64,000 nucleotides of DNA, taken from Trichomonas vaginalis G3 (Eukaryota > Parabasalia > Trichomonadida > Trichomonadidae). A program made the translations under genes and the position numbers. Where the stretch lies: the NCBI RefSeq assembly GCF_026262505.1, contig NC_067208.1, positions 744,001 to 808,000 of the forward strand. Reading direction: 5' to 3'. Positions 8,437-19,489 of the stretch are shown in pieces (the first letter of the stretch is position 1; every line of letters begins with the position of its first letter). The notes below the pieces were generated by a model. That model ran no database searches. It saw only the letters and a program-made list of their open reading frames with translations, and was not told where the DNA came from.

Positions 8437-9600
8437 ATGACTAACATTCCCTCTACCATAGGTGATTTTGAAATCCGAGAAGAAATCAGTAAGAGCCTCT
8501 TCAGTACTGTACATATAGGAATTCATTCGCAATCTGGAAATCGCGTTGCTATTAAAGTTCTCAACAAAACGAAGTTCCAATCACCGGATGACATCACTCG
8601 TATACAACGAGAATTACATCTACACATGAAATTACTTCATCCTTTGATCTCACAAATGTTTGGATATTACGAGGATGATTCAAATTACTATTTAATCATA
8701 GAATACAGTGAAAATGGTACTTTACTTCAGCACATCAACAAAAACGGTCCAATAATCGAACAACTCGCTCGCAGATACTTTATTCAATTATTAATTGCTG
8801 TCGAATACTTACATAACGTTAAGAAAATAGCTCATAGAGATATCAAGCTTGAGAATATTCTTTTTGATAGCTTTTACAACATTCGGCTCACAGATTTTGG
8901 AATCTCCAAAGATTTTGAGAACCAACCAGAGTTCCATACCATTTGTGGCTCTCCATCATACTTAGCTCCCGAAATTATCCAAGGTCATCCATACTCAACG
9001 AAGTCTGACATCTGGTCATTGGGCGTAGTCCTTTATGCCATGGTCAATGGCAAGCTTCCTTTTGATGCCAGCAACCAGAAGGAGCTCTTCCATAAGATTC
9101 TCAAAGAAAATGTTACATTTAATGCTAATGTTTCCCCACAATTGAAAGATTTACTTACAAAGATGCTTAACAAGAACCAGAATGCCAGGATATCCCTAGA
9201 ACAGATCAAGGAGCATCAATGGTTCTCAATAACTGACTACAATATCGTTAAAGATTTCTTGGAATGCCTTGAATCAGAATCCATTGACCAAATAGTCCGC
9301 AATCAGTTAGAGAACATCAGCATTGATACAAAGGGACTCCTCGTTAAGCTCCACAATGAAAATTCCGATTCTGCCACGATTGCTTACAAATTACTTTCCA
9401 GAACACTTGAGAACAAAGATATGAGGGCAATTTTCAGAAGCAAGATCCAGAAGAGACAGAGGTCTTCGGCTGAGTACGATTCGCCAATTTCCTTGCCAAA
9501 GAAACTTTGCGCAGCGAACAAGCCGAAATCACAAGTGTTCGATAAGAAGATTGATCTCCTAGCACTTGTTGAGAAATTGCCTCCAAATGTCCAATTTTAA
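8437..9600 (+). CDS. CAMK-like serine/threonine protein kinase
   Basis: 387 residues. The kinase domain spans about 11-262: V-A-I-K with lysine 40, helix-C glutamate 59, H-R-D 133-135 then I-K-L-E-N, D-F-G 153-155, C-G-S-P-S-Y-L-A-P-E ending at 179, and D-I-W-S-L-G-V. The G-S-P-S-Y activation segment and overall layout match CAMK/AMPK/MARK-type kinases, a group greatly expanded in trichomonads. The glycine-rich loop is degenerate (I-S-K-S-L-F-S-T-V in place of G-x-G-x-x-G), but the other catalytic residues are present, so activity is plausible. The C-terminal 125 residues have no recognised domain. Start chosen at the first ATG, 8 bp after an Inr. It is a single gene with AT-rich spacers on both sides. 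Substrate unknown. Confidence 0.9.
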   Translation: MTNIPSTIGDFEIREEISKSLFSTVHIGIHSQSGNRVAIKVLNKTKFQSPDDITRIQRELHLHMKLLHPLISQMFGYYEDDSNYYLIIEYSENGTLLQHINKNGPIIEQLARRYFIQLLIAVEYLHNVKKIAHRDIKLENILFDSFYNIRLTDFGISKDFENQPEFHTICGSPSYLAPEIIQGHPYSTKSDIWSLGVVLYAMVNGKLPFDASNQKELFHKILKENVTFNANVSPQLKDLLTKMLNKNQNARISLEQIKEHQWFSITDYNIVKDFLECLESESIDQIVRNQLENISIDTKGLLVKLHNENSDSATIAYKLLSRTLENKDMRAIFRSKIQKRQRSSAEYDSPISLPKKLCAANKPKSQVFDKKIDLLALVEKLPPNVQF

Positions 9601-10122
9601 TTTTTATGACAAGATTATTTTTATTTATTTGTACATATTATGACCATATTTAATCGGATGATAGTAAGCATGACCGATTAAGTATCATTTTATCATGTAT
9701 TTTGTGATTTTTTTATTCAACTACAATTGTTTGTTTCTTCAATAATTATTACATTACTATTCTTTACATTTTAACTCAAATCAGCATTCTAAATCATTAT
9801 TTTGATATTTTATCTGAAATATAAAATAAGATTCAAATATGGCCTTTTAAAATGATGAAATACCACCAAAATTACTCATTATTTTATCAAACAATATGGA
9901 TTCTGCATTAATAAAGTTTAAAAACTTACAGATTATGCCTGTAAAACCATGAAGATCTGAAATCAGTCGATGGAACTAATTATAATGTAATCTTTCATAT
10001 ATCATTGAAACAGACTCCCCGAAGCAGTATCAATACATGCAGAATCAAATTGATTGCTCATAATAAATCTTGAAATTGATTGTTGAAATACACAATCCTT
10101 TACACATTGCCATATTTTTGTT
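9601..10122. other. AT-rich intergenic spacer after the kinase
   Basis: About 520 bp without a credible gene. No repeat or RNA gene recognised. Confidence 0.55.
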
Positions 10123-10179
10123 TTGGTTATAAGGAGAAGAACTCCAATGTTTGGATTAAATTTGAAAAAACAATTTAAA

Positions 10180-10304
10180 AAATTATTTGCAATTTGGACG
10201 GAGCTTGCCTACGGCCAAATTGCAAATAATTTCTTTAATCGTTTGCAAATTCTAATTTTCAAGAACGTTAAAAGTTCTGAAAATTTGAATGCTTGCAAAC
10301 GATT
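10180..10304. repeat. Two adjacent perfect hairpins
   Basis: First hairpin: an 18-bp perfect stem, AAATTATTTGCAATTTGG at 10180-10197 with its inverse at 10215-10232 and a 17-nt loop. Second hairpin: outer stem AATCGTTTGCAA at 10237-10248 with its inverse at 10293-10304, and inner stem at 10254-10266 with 10274-10285. Both contain TTTGCAA. They lie just past the 3' end of the minus-strand surface-protein gene. They could be a small foldback element or a structured 3' region. Confidence 0.75.
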
Positions 10305-10364
10305 TTGCATTTTATATAAAAAAATATAAACCCGTTTTTACTATGTATTTTAAATCAGACGAAT

Positions 10365-13300
10365 TTACATTTCATCTTGTTCCTCAAATTCATCTGAGAA
10401 TGGATCATTATCGTGGGTAATTTCGCGTGAGTTGAATAATGGATTATCATGCGTTGCGACTTCATCCATGTTAACTGTAGATGCTGTGTTTTGACTGATT
10501 TGTGTTTCTCTTTCTTCCAAATCACTGCCTGAGCTTGGACTATCTTCTCTTGCTGCAGATGGGTGTCTCTTCTTTATCAATAAGACAGTGAGCAAGACAA
10601 TGAGGACAAGCAATACGAATCCGGCAATTCCGATTGCGATGTAGAGCCAGTTTCCAACTCCTGCTGTCTTTGTATTAGCAGAGGCATCCTTGGCGCTGTC
10701 AGTTGTCTCGTTTCCACCGCTTGGATGGTTGTCAACTGTTGTTTTGACTGTGAATCCGAGAACAACTGGTGTTGACTTCAATTTCTCTGGGTCTTCAAGG
10801 TAAAGGGAAATTGTATGTTCACCGATAGCCAAATCCTTAGCGATGTTGATTGAGAATGTGTAAGACATATCCTTACCGTTAGAGCGGAGTGTCATAAGGA
10901 CTGTTGGATCTGCAGTATCGATTGCGTGGAAGATCTTGAGGTCGTCACCTGAATCTAAATCGCGAACTGTAGCTCTGAAATGGAGAACTTCACCTTGTTT
11001 GACAATTTCATTGACAACATTAGCTCCGATGATCTTTGGTGGGTTCTGGATGCTGAACTTGAATGTTGTCTATTCTGTCTCCAATCCATGGGAATCAACT
11101 GCATACACACCAAATGTGTATGTGCCTTGCTTGAATCCTTCTGGAATTGTGATGGAGAATCTGAATTGTTGTGGAGTACTGTCCATCTTGACTGATGATA
11201 CTTCAGTGAGTTTAGTTGTATCAATGGAGTACTTGAGGTTGACATCAGTGTATGAATTGACTTCACCAGCGATTGTGATCTTTTCTCCGTCCTGGTAGAC
11301 AGTCTTTGATGGTATTTTAACAGTCATTGTTGGCTGGAATGTGACTGACAACTTGGCAAACTTAGGATATGATGAGTAGTATGCGTGGTTCTCTTTGTCG
11401 ACTTCATAAGAAGATGAGATCCATACCTTGACATCATTCATTCCATATGGAATTTCATCATTGATATCCAAACCGAAGCTGAATGTCTGGTCGCCCTTTC
11501 CATTTGATGTAATCTTGGTAGAATATTTAGCTGGTTTCTTGTCACCAAATTGTACGTAGATGTAGATTTGCTTATCAGCATCAATATCATAGAAAGCACC
11601 GCTCAATGTGATTGGTGATCCTTTGATACCGTATGGCTTTGAGAACTCAATGGAATTAAGAGTTGGCTTGTTGACAACAAGAATAATTTCATCGGTAGAT
11701 GACATTGAGAATCCGAAGTTATCTTCAACGACAACTTTGATTCTGTGTGATCCATAAGTTGCAGTGCTTGGAATTGTAAGAGATCTCTTGTTTTCGAATT
11801 GTGAACCATATAATGCAATTTCTTCAGAATCAATTGTAAGACCATCGAAGATGTACTTGAGTGTGACAGTCTCATCATCAACAATGTAAATAGAGAAGAT
11901 TGCTTCATCTCCACGCTTGTAGAGATAATCATTTGTTAATGTTGCAGTGAAAACTGGTGGAGGACTGACTCTGAATGATGTTGTGAATATCGTGGAGAAT
12001 TCTGGTGGAACACCAATTGTGTATCCTGTACCCCAAGAATATGTGAACTTATCTGAGATAGCAAGTTCAATCTTTGTGTCTCCAACGGCACTGTAAGGTA
12101 TTTTACAACTGATATCAATTGAAATAGTTCTTGTCTTCGATGTATCGTAGTCTGGTCTGAATAACAGAATTTCACCGTCATTAATTCTGTAATAGACATA
12201 TAAGGTTCTTCCTTCATCATTTTGTTTACATGTTAATGTTGCATCAAATGTATCCTTGTTGAAATATGTTACCTTCTTTGGAACAACATTGGTAATTGAG
12301 ATTGGACTCCTTATCAAAATTGCAAATGCTGGCATGTAATCATCCTGGTAACCATTTCCATCTTCGCATATAACATAGAATCCATATGCATTTCTATCGT
12401 ATTTCAAGTGAACTTCGAATCTTTCTCCAGTGAACTTCTTTGGCTCCTGAGTGCAACCATCAAAGGTGATTTTATCAACCTCATCAGCTTCCCATGTCAT
12501 GAGATTGTACATCATCAAATAAATCGTGGCATATCCATCTGCTGCGATCGTTCCAGACACTATAATATCTTCATCTGGCTCGTAATAAAACTTTGGAAGA
12601 TCGTCCAAAGTGAATGAAGGCTTAAATGTCTTCTTTAATGGCTTCTTAACAGTTTTAGAGAACATCAAAGGTTCTGTGAATGATCCGTCTTCATTTACAT
12701 AATCATCCAATTTCGCCATTGAAGCAAGGAAGAATTCAGCAACGACTGCGTTTGAAACGAAGTTTAATTGTGGGTAAAATTCGAACTCTTTGAATTGTCC
12801 ATTTGAGCCATCTGATTTGATCTCAAGATCAATTGGTATGATTGTTGGACCAACCTTGTAGAAGAGGAAGAGCAGCTTATCATGATCTCTGTCATTGAAT
12901 GTGACATTGCCTTTAATCTTTTCACCATCAATGAAAAGATTCTTATCCAATTCGAGACCAGTGATGTAAGGAGAGTTCAAAGTCATAAACTTCTTCTCTC
13001 TCTCAGAGGAAATACCATGCTTATCAGTTACAACAACTTTCATCTTACTGTAACCGTATGTATTTGGTGAGTAATATGATTTAGTTCCAGTTGTAAATGG
13101 AATATATACATCAAGCTTCTTCTTGTATGTTTGAGGTCCAGATACAATAATATCATTAACAAGAACTGAAACATTGAATGTGTCTTCATCTTCTGCTTTA
13201 ACACGAACCCTTATTTCAGCATCTGATGCAAAATAGTAACTTTCTGGGAAGTCAACATCAATTTTCGGAGGTTCTGTTAAGATAACTGTTGCAGTAACGT

Positions 13301-16300
13301 TATTTATAGATCTATAAAATCTTTCTGGAGGATATGATAAATTACTTCCATACTAAACCCATAATGTGACGGTGACTTCCTTTTCTGTACCAATATCAAT
13401 TGGGAATGTGACATCATACTCATTAGTATACCAATCAACAGCCCTCTTCTGAACATTAATATATTCCTTATTATTATATGTGTAACATGCAACGTAGTAC
13501 AGAGAGTAAACACTCCATCCACTGTAGGCAACATCAAAAGTGAATGTTACTCCCTCTTTTGTTGCTGCTGCGTGTTCAGGTTTAACTGATCTAATTTCAA
13601 GATGAGTCTTGATAATAAAAGTTTCACGATGTGTTAATGGTTTTGTAAAGTTTGGTCCTGTGAGGGTGAATACAAAATAATTAGTATACGAAGCTTTAAT
13701 TGAGATATTTTGCTTGTGTACTGTTGGTTTCGTGAAGTTATAGGTATATTCGTCATAATAGTTTTTAATTGTTAGAGTGCATGGTAGATCTGTTGTAATG
13801 TTAACAATTATTGGGAATTCTTCATCAGTTGGGTAGATGTGTCCGTTTGGAACTTCAACAGTGAACATTGGATCATTTACAAATGTAAGTGGAATGCCTA
13901 CAGGATCTGACTTCGAATTACCCTCAAATGTAGTTGAAGTATTTTGGTCTGCAGCAAAGATATAAATGGTCTTATGTCCAGATGGCTGGGAAACGAGATT
14001 TTGTAATGGGAATTGGAAAAATTGTTCTCCAGAATTCGAAATAGCCTCACCAATAAGGATTGGTGTTTGAGTATCGATTTGCTGATAAATGTAAAGTTTC
14101 TTTGAATTATCATAGTCTTCCAATGTACCATTGACAATGACGATTTCATCATCATCAATTTGTGTGGCATTCAACATAACATTTTTCAGCTTTGGCTTAG
14201 ACTTATAGATGAATGGGCAAATCTTTCTCTTGGAAAGAGGTGCTTCATTGCCGAAGGAATCAACTGGATAGTATGAAATATTATGTTCACCTAATGTCAT
14301 ATGCTTTGTAATTTGTATCTCATAATTATAAGATTTGGATAATTTGGTTGTGGCATCTGTTGAGTATGGAATATCTTCTCCAATCTTCTCGTCATCCAAC
14401 CAGAATCTAACACCACCGGATCCATCATCTCTAACAACATAGTTAATATTGAATTTGTCATTATAACCAAATTCACCTGTTGGGCAAGCTGATTCGATGC
14501 TTGGTGATTCAGAGATGCTAACTGTAGCACTCTGCTTGTTTGATACACCATTAGCATGGCCTGATGCTGGATCATTATCATCATCGATCCAGGCGACTAA
14601 CTTGAGATTCTCATTTGATACTGTTGTTTGAATTTCATAATCAAATGAAACTGTTTGATAGTCTGGACCTCCTGCAGATTGCATGTGATGTGCTGGTTGA
14701 ACGAATCGATCTTCTGTTTCTTTGCCTTCTTTGACAAAGAAATAAAGTTCCTTTCCTTTATCCAAATCTTTGAATCTGGCTGTGAGACGAACTGTTCTTA
14801 ATTCTGCAGTATCACTTTTGAGTTTTGTAACATTCGAATTAATATCAACAAGATTTGGTGTATTAATTACTCTGAAACTCAATTTTTGTGGGTTCTGTTC
14901 TGCTGGCATATCATATGAATCTTTGACATTGATGTTAATAACGTGAGGATTGCCGTTATTATATTCACACCATTGTGGGACTGTAAAGAAGTTTTCAGGT
15001 ACTAAAGTCCAGTCTTTGTTTGAGGTATAAGTTGTCTTCAAACCAGCTGTATCGAAATCTGTTCTTCCATCAAGATCATATCCGATCTTACCTTGGCCAT
15101 CATCATTAATACTGAGCTTGATCTCTATTCTCTCGCCAGCTCCAGCATAAATTGCACCTGTGTTTAGGATCTTGAATTCTGGTGCCTTTGAAACATGGAG
15201 TGTCTTTGTGATATTGTTTGAATTTGCAGATGGAGATAATCCTGAATCTTGATTTTGGCTTGATGAAAGGAAGAAAACAATTGTGTGTGTTCCTGATGAG
15301 AGTTTTTGGTAATAGTTAATGTTGGCAGTAGATTCAACGCCTGGTCCTGGAGCTTTAATCTCTTCGGAACTGATTCTTTGAATTCTTTGACCATCAATTT
15401 GTGCCATTAAGAATAATTCCTTCTCTGCATCTTTATCAGTGAAGACTACTTTGAATTGAATATCGTCTTTTGGTTTAACACGTTCTGGGAAGTTTTCAAT
15501 CCTGACAATATTTGGTTTATTGCGAATTATAAATTGGTGCGTTTCTTCATTAGAAGGCAATCCATAATCATCTTGAGCCTTAACAAATATTGTGTAAGCT
15601 GCTGCTCTATATGGAACATCGTTAAGATTTACTGCAAGAGTAATTGCTTGTGTTGAACCTGCTGTTGGATTGTATCCAATGTATCCTGAGACGGATGTAC
15701 CAGGAATATAGGAGTTGATCTTACCTTGTCCGAAATCACTAACTGTTACATTTAATTGGAGCAATTCGTCACTTGAGTATTCTGTTACTTCAGTTGATGA
15801 GAGCTTTAATGGTTTGAGAGTGAGAACTGGTTTCTTATTGATTGATAAGTTATAATGACCTCTGTAGACATAATTATCTGCCCTATCTTTTGCATTTAAC
15901 TCAAACTGCTGATTACCTTCTGTGTTGAAGTTTTCTGGTACTTTAGCATTGATTGTAAAGGTTTGAGAACTTCCTGTTTGAGTATATTCATCTGAATGGA
16001 ATTGCTGTCCAACTGTTGTATAGAATGTAATCTTTTGAGCTTGATCTTGATCTTTGAACTGACCAGTGATTGTAAATGATTCACCTGGGGCAAGTTTTGT
16101 TGGAGAAATTTCAATATTGGAGACATATGTAGTCCAATCCATAATGAAGTTGTAACTGTATATCGCCGAGGGATTCTCCATACTGTTTTTGGCATAGACT
16201 CGAAGAGTATACTGTCCAGATGATTGGATTTTAGAAACTGGGAAAGATATTGTATCTTTAATAGAGATTCTATTAGTTGATTGTGTTTGAATAAATTTCG

Positions 16301-17521
16301 AAACAGAATCAATCTTATATTCAGCATTTTTCTTATAACAATCTGCATATACTGTTACATTGCCATATGCTGTAAGAGTATATTTCAGATTTATATTATC
16401 GGTTTGATTAAATGTTGCGTCTTGTTGAGGATTGCCTTCTGAATTAAAAACAAGATCTGGAGGCTGTGAAACTGTAGCATGGACTGTAATTTCGTTTGAT
16501 CTAGTGTCAGGTTTGTCATGCTCTTGAATATAGCATTTATAATAATAATCTCCTGCTTCACTCTTTTGAGGCAGTGAGAGCGTAGCACGATCGTTTCTCC
16601 AATTAATTTGCTTATTTGTTAAATATACTTTGTCATTTTCATCATTTGTATTAATACATCCAAAGTCATACCTCTTTGAATTATCTGTAAGTCTCATCCA
16701 TACTGTAATATTAATTTTTTCACCGACTTTATGAGTAACAAGTTGTTTTTCTGCCATGATGTCAAGCGGTTTCTCCATGATCGCATAAATGTGTGTGGCA
16801 AGGATTTTTGTTCCGTCGGCTGGTATCTCAATATTGTTACATGAAAAACCAGTGCCTACATCAACTGTTTTGCTATCTTTTACTTGAATTTTTTTGTCAT
16901 CTGGCATCTGTTGGAAAAAGTCATTGTATCCATCTCTATAATTTCCGTACCAAAATCTATCTGGTTTTATGTATCTCTTATCTGTGAAGCTTTTTGACCA
17001 AGGTAAATGATCAAAAACCATTTTCATATAATCTTTATGACCATTCGATTCGGCTAATTGTCGATATGGCTCTAAATTAGAATCGATATAATAATTGTAT
17101 ATTCCTGGAGATATTGTTCCCGATTCAGGTTTGCTATCAAAAGGTGTTATGGTATTATCATACAAATTATCAAGAAAACCAATGTTCATGCATGCACCAA
17201 GAGAAAATGTCTTGGGATGCGTAGTGTTCTTATTTTGGATTATGAATAGCAAATATCCGTCATTTCCAGTTAGGCTATCAATTTCCATATGAAAAGCTAA
17301 TGGTCCATTTAGTTCAGTAGATTTATTAACTGGCTTATATATTTGATTATCCACTCGGATTTGTACCTTAATACCAGTGAATACGTATGTTATTGGTATT
17401 GGTTTACCATTGAAGGTATATTGTATATCTGCATAACCTAGTTGGTCACCATATATGTCTGGGAAACATAGTCAAGCGCCATTTCTGATCGAACATAAAT
17501 GGCGAAGAAGAATCCGAGCAT
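10365..17521 (-). pseudogene. Giant signal-peptide, Ig/cadherin-like repeat, single-TM surface protein (interrupted)
   Basis: A host gene of about 2,380 codons. From the ATG at 17521 the first codons read M-L-G-F-F-F-A-I-Y-V, a signal-peptide-like start. About 60 bp later, near a CCC run at about 17460, the frame shifts by one. The long frame then runs to 10365 except for in-frame TAG codons at 13353-13355 and 11070-11072; reading resumes in the same frame after each. The body is some 16-18 beta-sandwich modules of about 100 residues in alternating types, one with D-x-D-x-x-K-x-L/I-Y and one with D-D-G-x-G-x-I. A TM helix (W-L-Y-I-A-I-G-I-A-G-F...) near residue 57 of the last 176 is followed by K-K-R-H and an acidic tail with N-P-L-F and D-P-F motifs. 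Likely an adhesin-like surface protein. The few lesions in otherwise intact sequence suggest recent loss, unusual decoding or sequence error. Confidence 0.75.
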
Positions 17522-17533
17522 TATTTACAATTA

Positions 17534-17542
17534 ATTGAATGA
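17534..17542 (-). promoter_or_regulatory. Initiator-like motif of the surface-protein gene
   Basis: On the minus strand TCATTCAAT, with the A at 17540 lying 19 nt upstream of the ATG at 17521. It fits TCA(C/T)(A/T) and supports 17521 as the original start. Confidence 0.45.
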
Positions 17543-17957
17543 CAAAAAATTTCAGTAATTTGAAATAAGCCGTTTCAACACGAAATTTTTAAATGCAATA
17601 ATTATAACAAGTATATCGAACCACAAGGAAGTGTTCTTTTTTAGAGTACTTTTCAAATTTATTAAACTAAAAAAAAGCAAAAAAATATCAAGTATAATTC
17701 CTAAGTAAAATTCATTTAATAGTTTTGATTTTATCAAATTCAGTATCTGTCAAATTGCAAAATAGTATCAATTTAATGGTTAAATGCTTTATAATTTATT
17801 CAAGCTACATATAGAACAATTTTAATGCATATTTGTAAAACTTTTTATCTGGCATAAATATTAAAAGTCAAAATTCCGAAGAAATTGCTCATGATATCAA
17901 TAATAAATACAGTAACTAGATGATTTATATATTTAAAATTCCGAACGATGTAATTCT
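17543..17957. other. AT-rich spacer left of the palindromic Maverick
   Basis: No credible gene. It ends at the target-site duplication of element 2. Confidence 0.55.
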
Positions 17958-17963
17958 TAGGTC
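17958..17963. repeat. 6-bp target-site duplication TAGGTC, left
   Basis: TAGGTC immediately precedes the element start AGTAGTATATG and is repeated exactly at 40090-40095 after the inverse end CATATACTACT. Six-base duplications are characteristic of Maverick/Polinton integration. Confidence 0.9.
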
Positions 17964-18201
17964 AGTAGTATATGATGAAGGGTTTAGTGACTTTTTTTGT
18001 AACCGTAAGAATTCATACAATATTGAACGATTTTGTATCATTTTTTTTAACATATGAATTAAAAAATATATGATTCTTACGGTTTTTATTCTTACGTTTA
18101 CACTCAACCCATACATAGTGGGATTAAAAAAATTGTTGAATAACTGAATGGAATCAATGAAGTCATACATTTTGAATAATTTATTTTTTATTTCGTAAGA
18201 A

Positions 18202-18524
18202 ATGAGTGGATCAAGATTCGTAACCGTCAATCAATTAATGGATGCTCTTTCACCAATTCTTGAAAATGTTAAACAAGTAGATGTTTATATTATAAAGGTA
18301 AACATAATATTAAACCCATTGCTTTTGCATTTGATAATAAATTAATTCCAGATATTGAATATATAACGAATATAACTAATAAATGGTTCAAACGAATTCC
18401 AACCACAAAAGTTCTTTGTAAATTAATGATCAAAACCGAGGCCAAAGAATTTCATGAATTTACATATCATCCAAATAAACTAGCAGAAGTTGCATTTAAT
18501 AATGAAATATTTGATGGGCTTTAA
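18202..18524 (+). pseudogene. Small Maverick gene, broken (left arm)
   Basis: A short gene starting M-S-G-S-R-F-V-T-V-N and ending before the 118-residue gene on the other strand. Interrupted. The right-arm copy is 39530-39851. No domain recognised. Confidence 0.45.
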
Positions 18525-18877
18525 GGACCCGGGCTCAACGAGTCATGATTTATGAAATCAATAATTTGATTTATTCGCTCTTCAATAATTTCTATTCTTT
18601 TTGTTAAATCATCTATTTTCATTAATGAGGTGATTCTTGATTGAGGAATAGATTTCAAACTAACCACTCCTTTTATTTTTGAAATTTTGAATCCATCAAC
18701 TTTAAACATTTTATTCAATTTACACGTTGTCAATTCTTCAAATAATTTTTTATTATTAGCATAATAGTCATTAAATTCTTCAACAGATGAAAAAATTTTT
18801 ATTTCAGTAATTGGTTTAACAACGTTTATTTTTTGTTGAACATTTTCACTTTCATTTATTTTTAAAATTGGTTTCAT
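18521..18877 (-). CDS. 118-residue Maverick protein with C-terminal coiled coil (left arm)
   Basis: Lys/Ile-rich. A compact block with L-N-K-M-F-K-V-D-G-F-K-I-S-K-I-K-G-V-V-S-L-K is followed by about 30 residues predicted to form a coiled coil. No domain recognised. The same protein is encoded in the right arm at 39177-39533. Its neighbours are the lytic-peptide-like genes and the major capsid gene, suggesting a structural or assembly role (inference). Frame looks whole. Confidence 0.65.
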   Translation of the reverse strand: MKPILKINESENVQQKINVVKPITEIKIFSSVEEFNDYYANNKKLFEELTTCKLNKMFKVDGFKISKIKGVVSLKSIPQSRITSLMKIDDLTKRIEIIEERINQIIDFINHDSLSPGP

Positions 18878-18943
18878 TTATCATTAAATAAAAATTAGAA
18901 TATAAGTGATGAAATATATTTTTTAATTAATATTAAATCAGAA

Positions 18944-19180
18944 ATGGCTGCAGGATTCTTTAAAAAATTATGGGAAGGAATTAAGAAAGCTGCGGGTTGG
19001 GTTCATCAAAAGATTATTAAACCCATTGCAAACTTTTTGGCACCAGTAGCGAAAACGGCAGGAACTATCATAGGTGGAGTATTAGGTACTAAAGCAGGTA
19101 ATCCGGCGATGGGAGCACAAGCAGGTAACGCAATTGGTGGAATAGCTGAAGGAATACTTAATAAAATAGGAGGTAGATAG
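18944..19180 (+). CDS. Lytic-peptide-like minor capsid protein A (left arm)
   Basis: 78 residues beginning M-A-A-G-F-F-K-K-L-W, an amphipathic, basic N-terminal helix, followed by a Gly/Ala-rich hydrophobic stretch. The architecture recalls membrane-active minor capsid proteins such as adenovirus pVI and the small glycine-rich proteins of adintoviruses (analogy, not proven homology). It is paralogous to the tail-to-tail neighbour at 19205-19420, which shares M-A-A-G-x-F-K-K-L-W. Frame looks whole. Confidence 0.65.
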   Translation: MAAGFFKKLWEGIKKAAGWVHQKIIKPIANFLAPVAKTAGTIIGGVLGTKAGNPAMGAQAGNAIGGIAEGILNKIGGR

Positions 19181-19204
19181 TGGAAAAATAAATAAATATT
19201 ATTT

Positions 19205-19420
19205 TTATCTTAGTATCGGTTGAAGTCTTTGATAAACTTTTTCTCCTTTATTTAATATTTCTCTTATTGGGGCGGCTTTTGGTGTTATTGATTCAGCAAC
19301 GTCACTAATTGCTTCTTTATTCTTAAATATCCAATTTGCTCCTTTCTTCATTGTTTCCCAAACTTTATGCGCTCCTCTTTTTACTTTATCCCACAGTTTC
19401 TTAAATATACCTGCAGCCAT
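19205..19420 (-). CDS. Lytic-peptide-like minor capsid protein B (left arm)
   Basis: 71 residues beginning M-A-A-G-I-F-K-K-L-W, strongly basic and amphipathic, without the Gly-rich tail of its neighbour. The two stop codons lie about 25 bp apart on opposite strands. Shared N-terminus at both protein and DNA level shows a duplication within the element lineage. Probably a virion component that acts on membranes (inference). Frame looks whole. Confidence 0.65.
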   Translation of the reverse strand: MAAGIFKKLWDKVKRGAHKVWETMKKGANWIFKNKEAISDVAESITPKAAPIREILNKGEKVYQRLQPILR

Positions 19421-19480
19421 AGTTGATTATTTCATTAAAATTAAAAATTCATTTTCATCTTTTAATTTTGATTTTTTATT

Positions 19481-19489
19481 TCATAATAA
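19481..19489 (+). promoter_or_regulatory. Inr-like motif of the major capsid gene
   Basis: TCATAATAA directly before the ATG, after a T-rich tract. It matches the host Inr pattern and recurs at the fibre gene (24930-24938). Confidence 0.5.

Noticed and set aside
10123-10329. Open frame of 68 codons on the plus strand
   Set aside because: It consists of the twin hairpins read as codons; composition is that of structured DNA, not protein.
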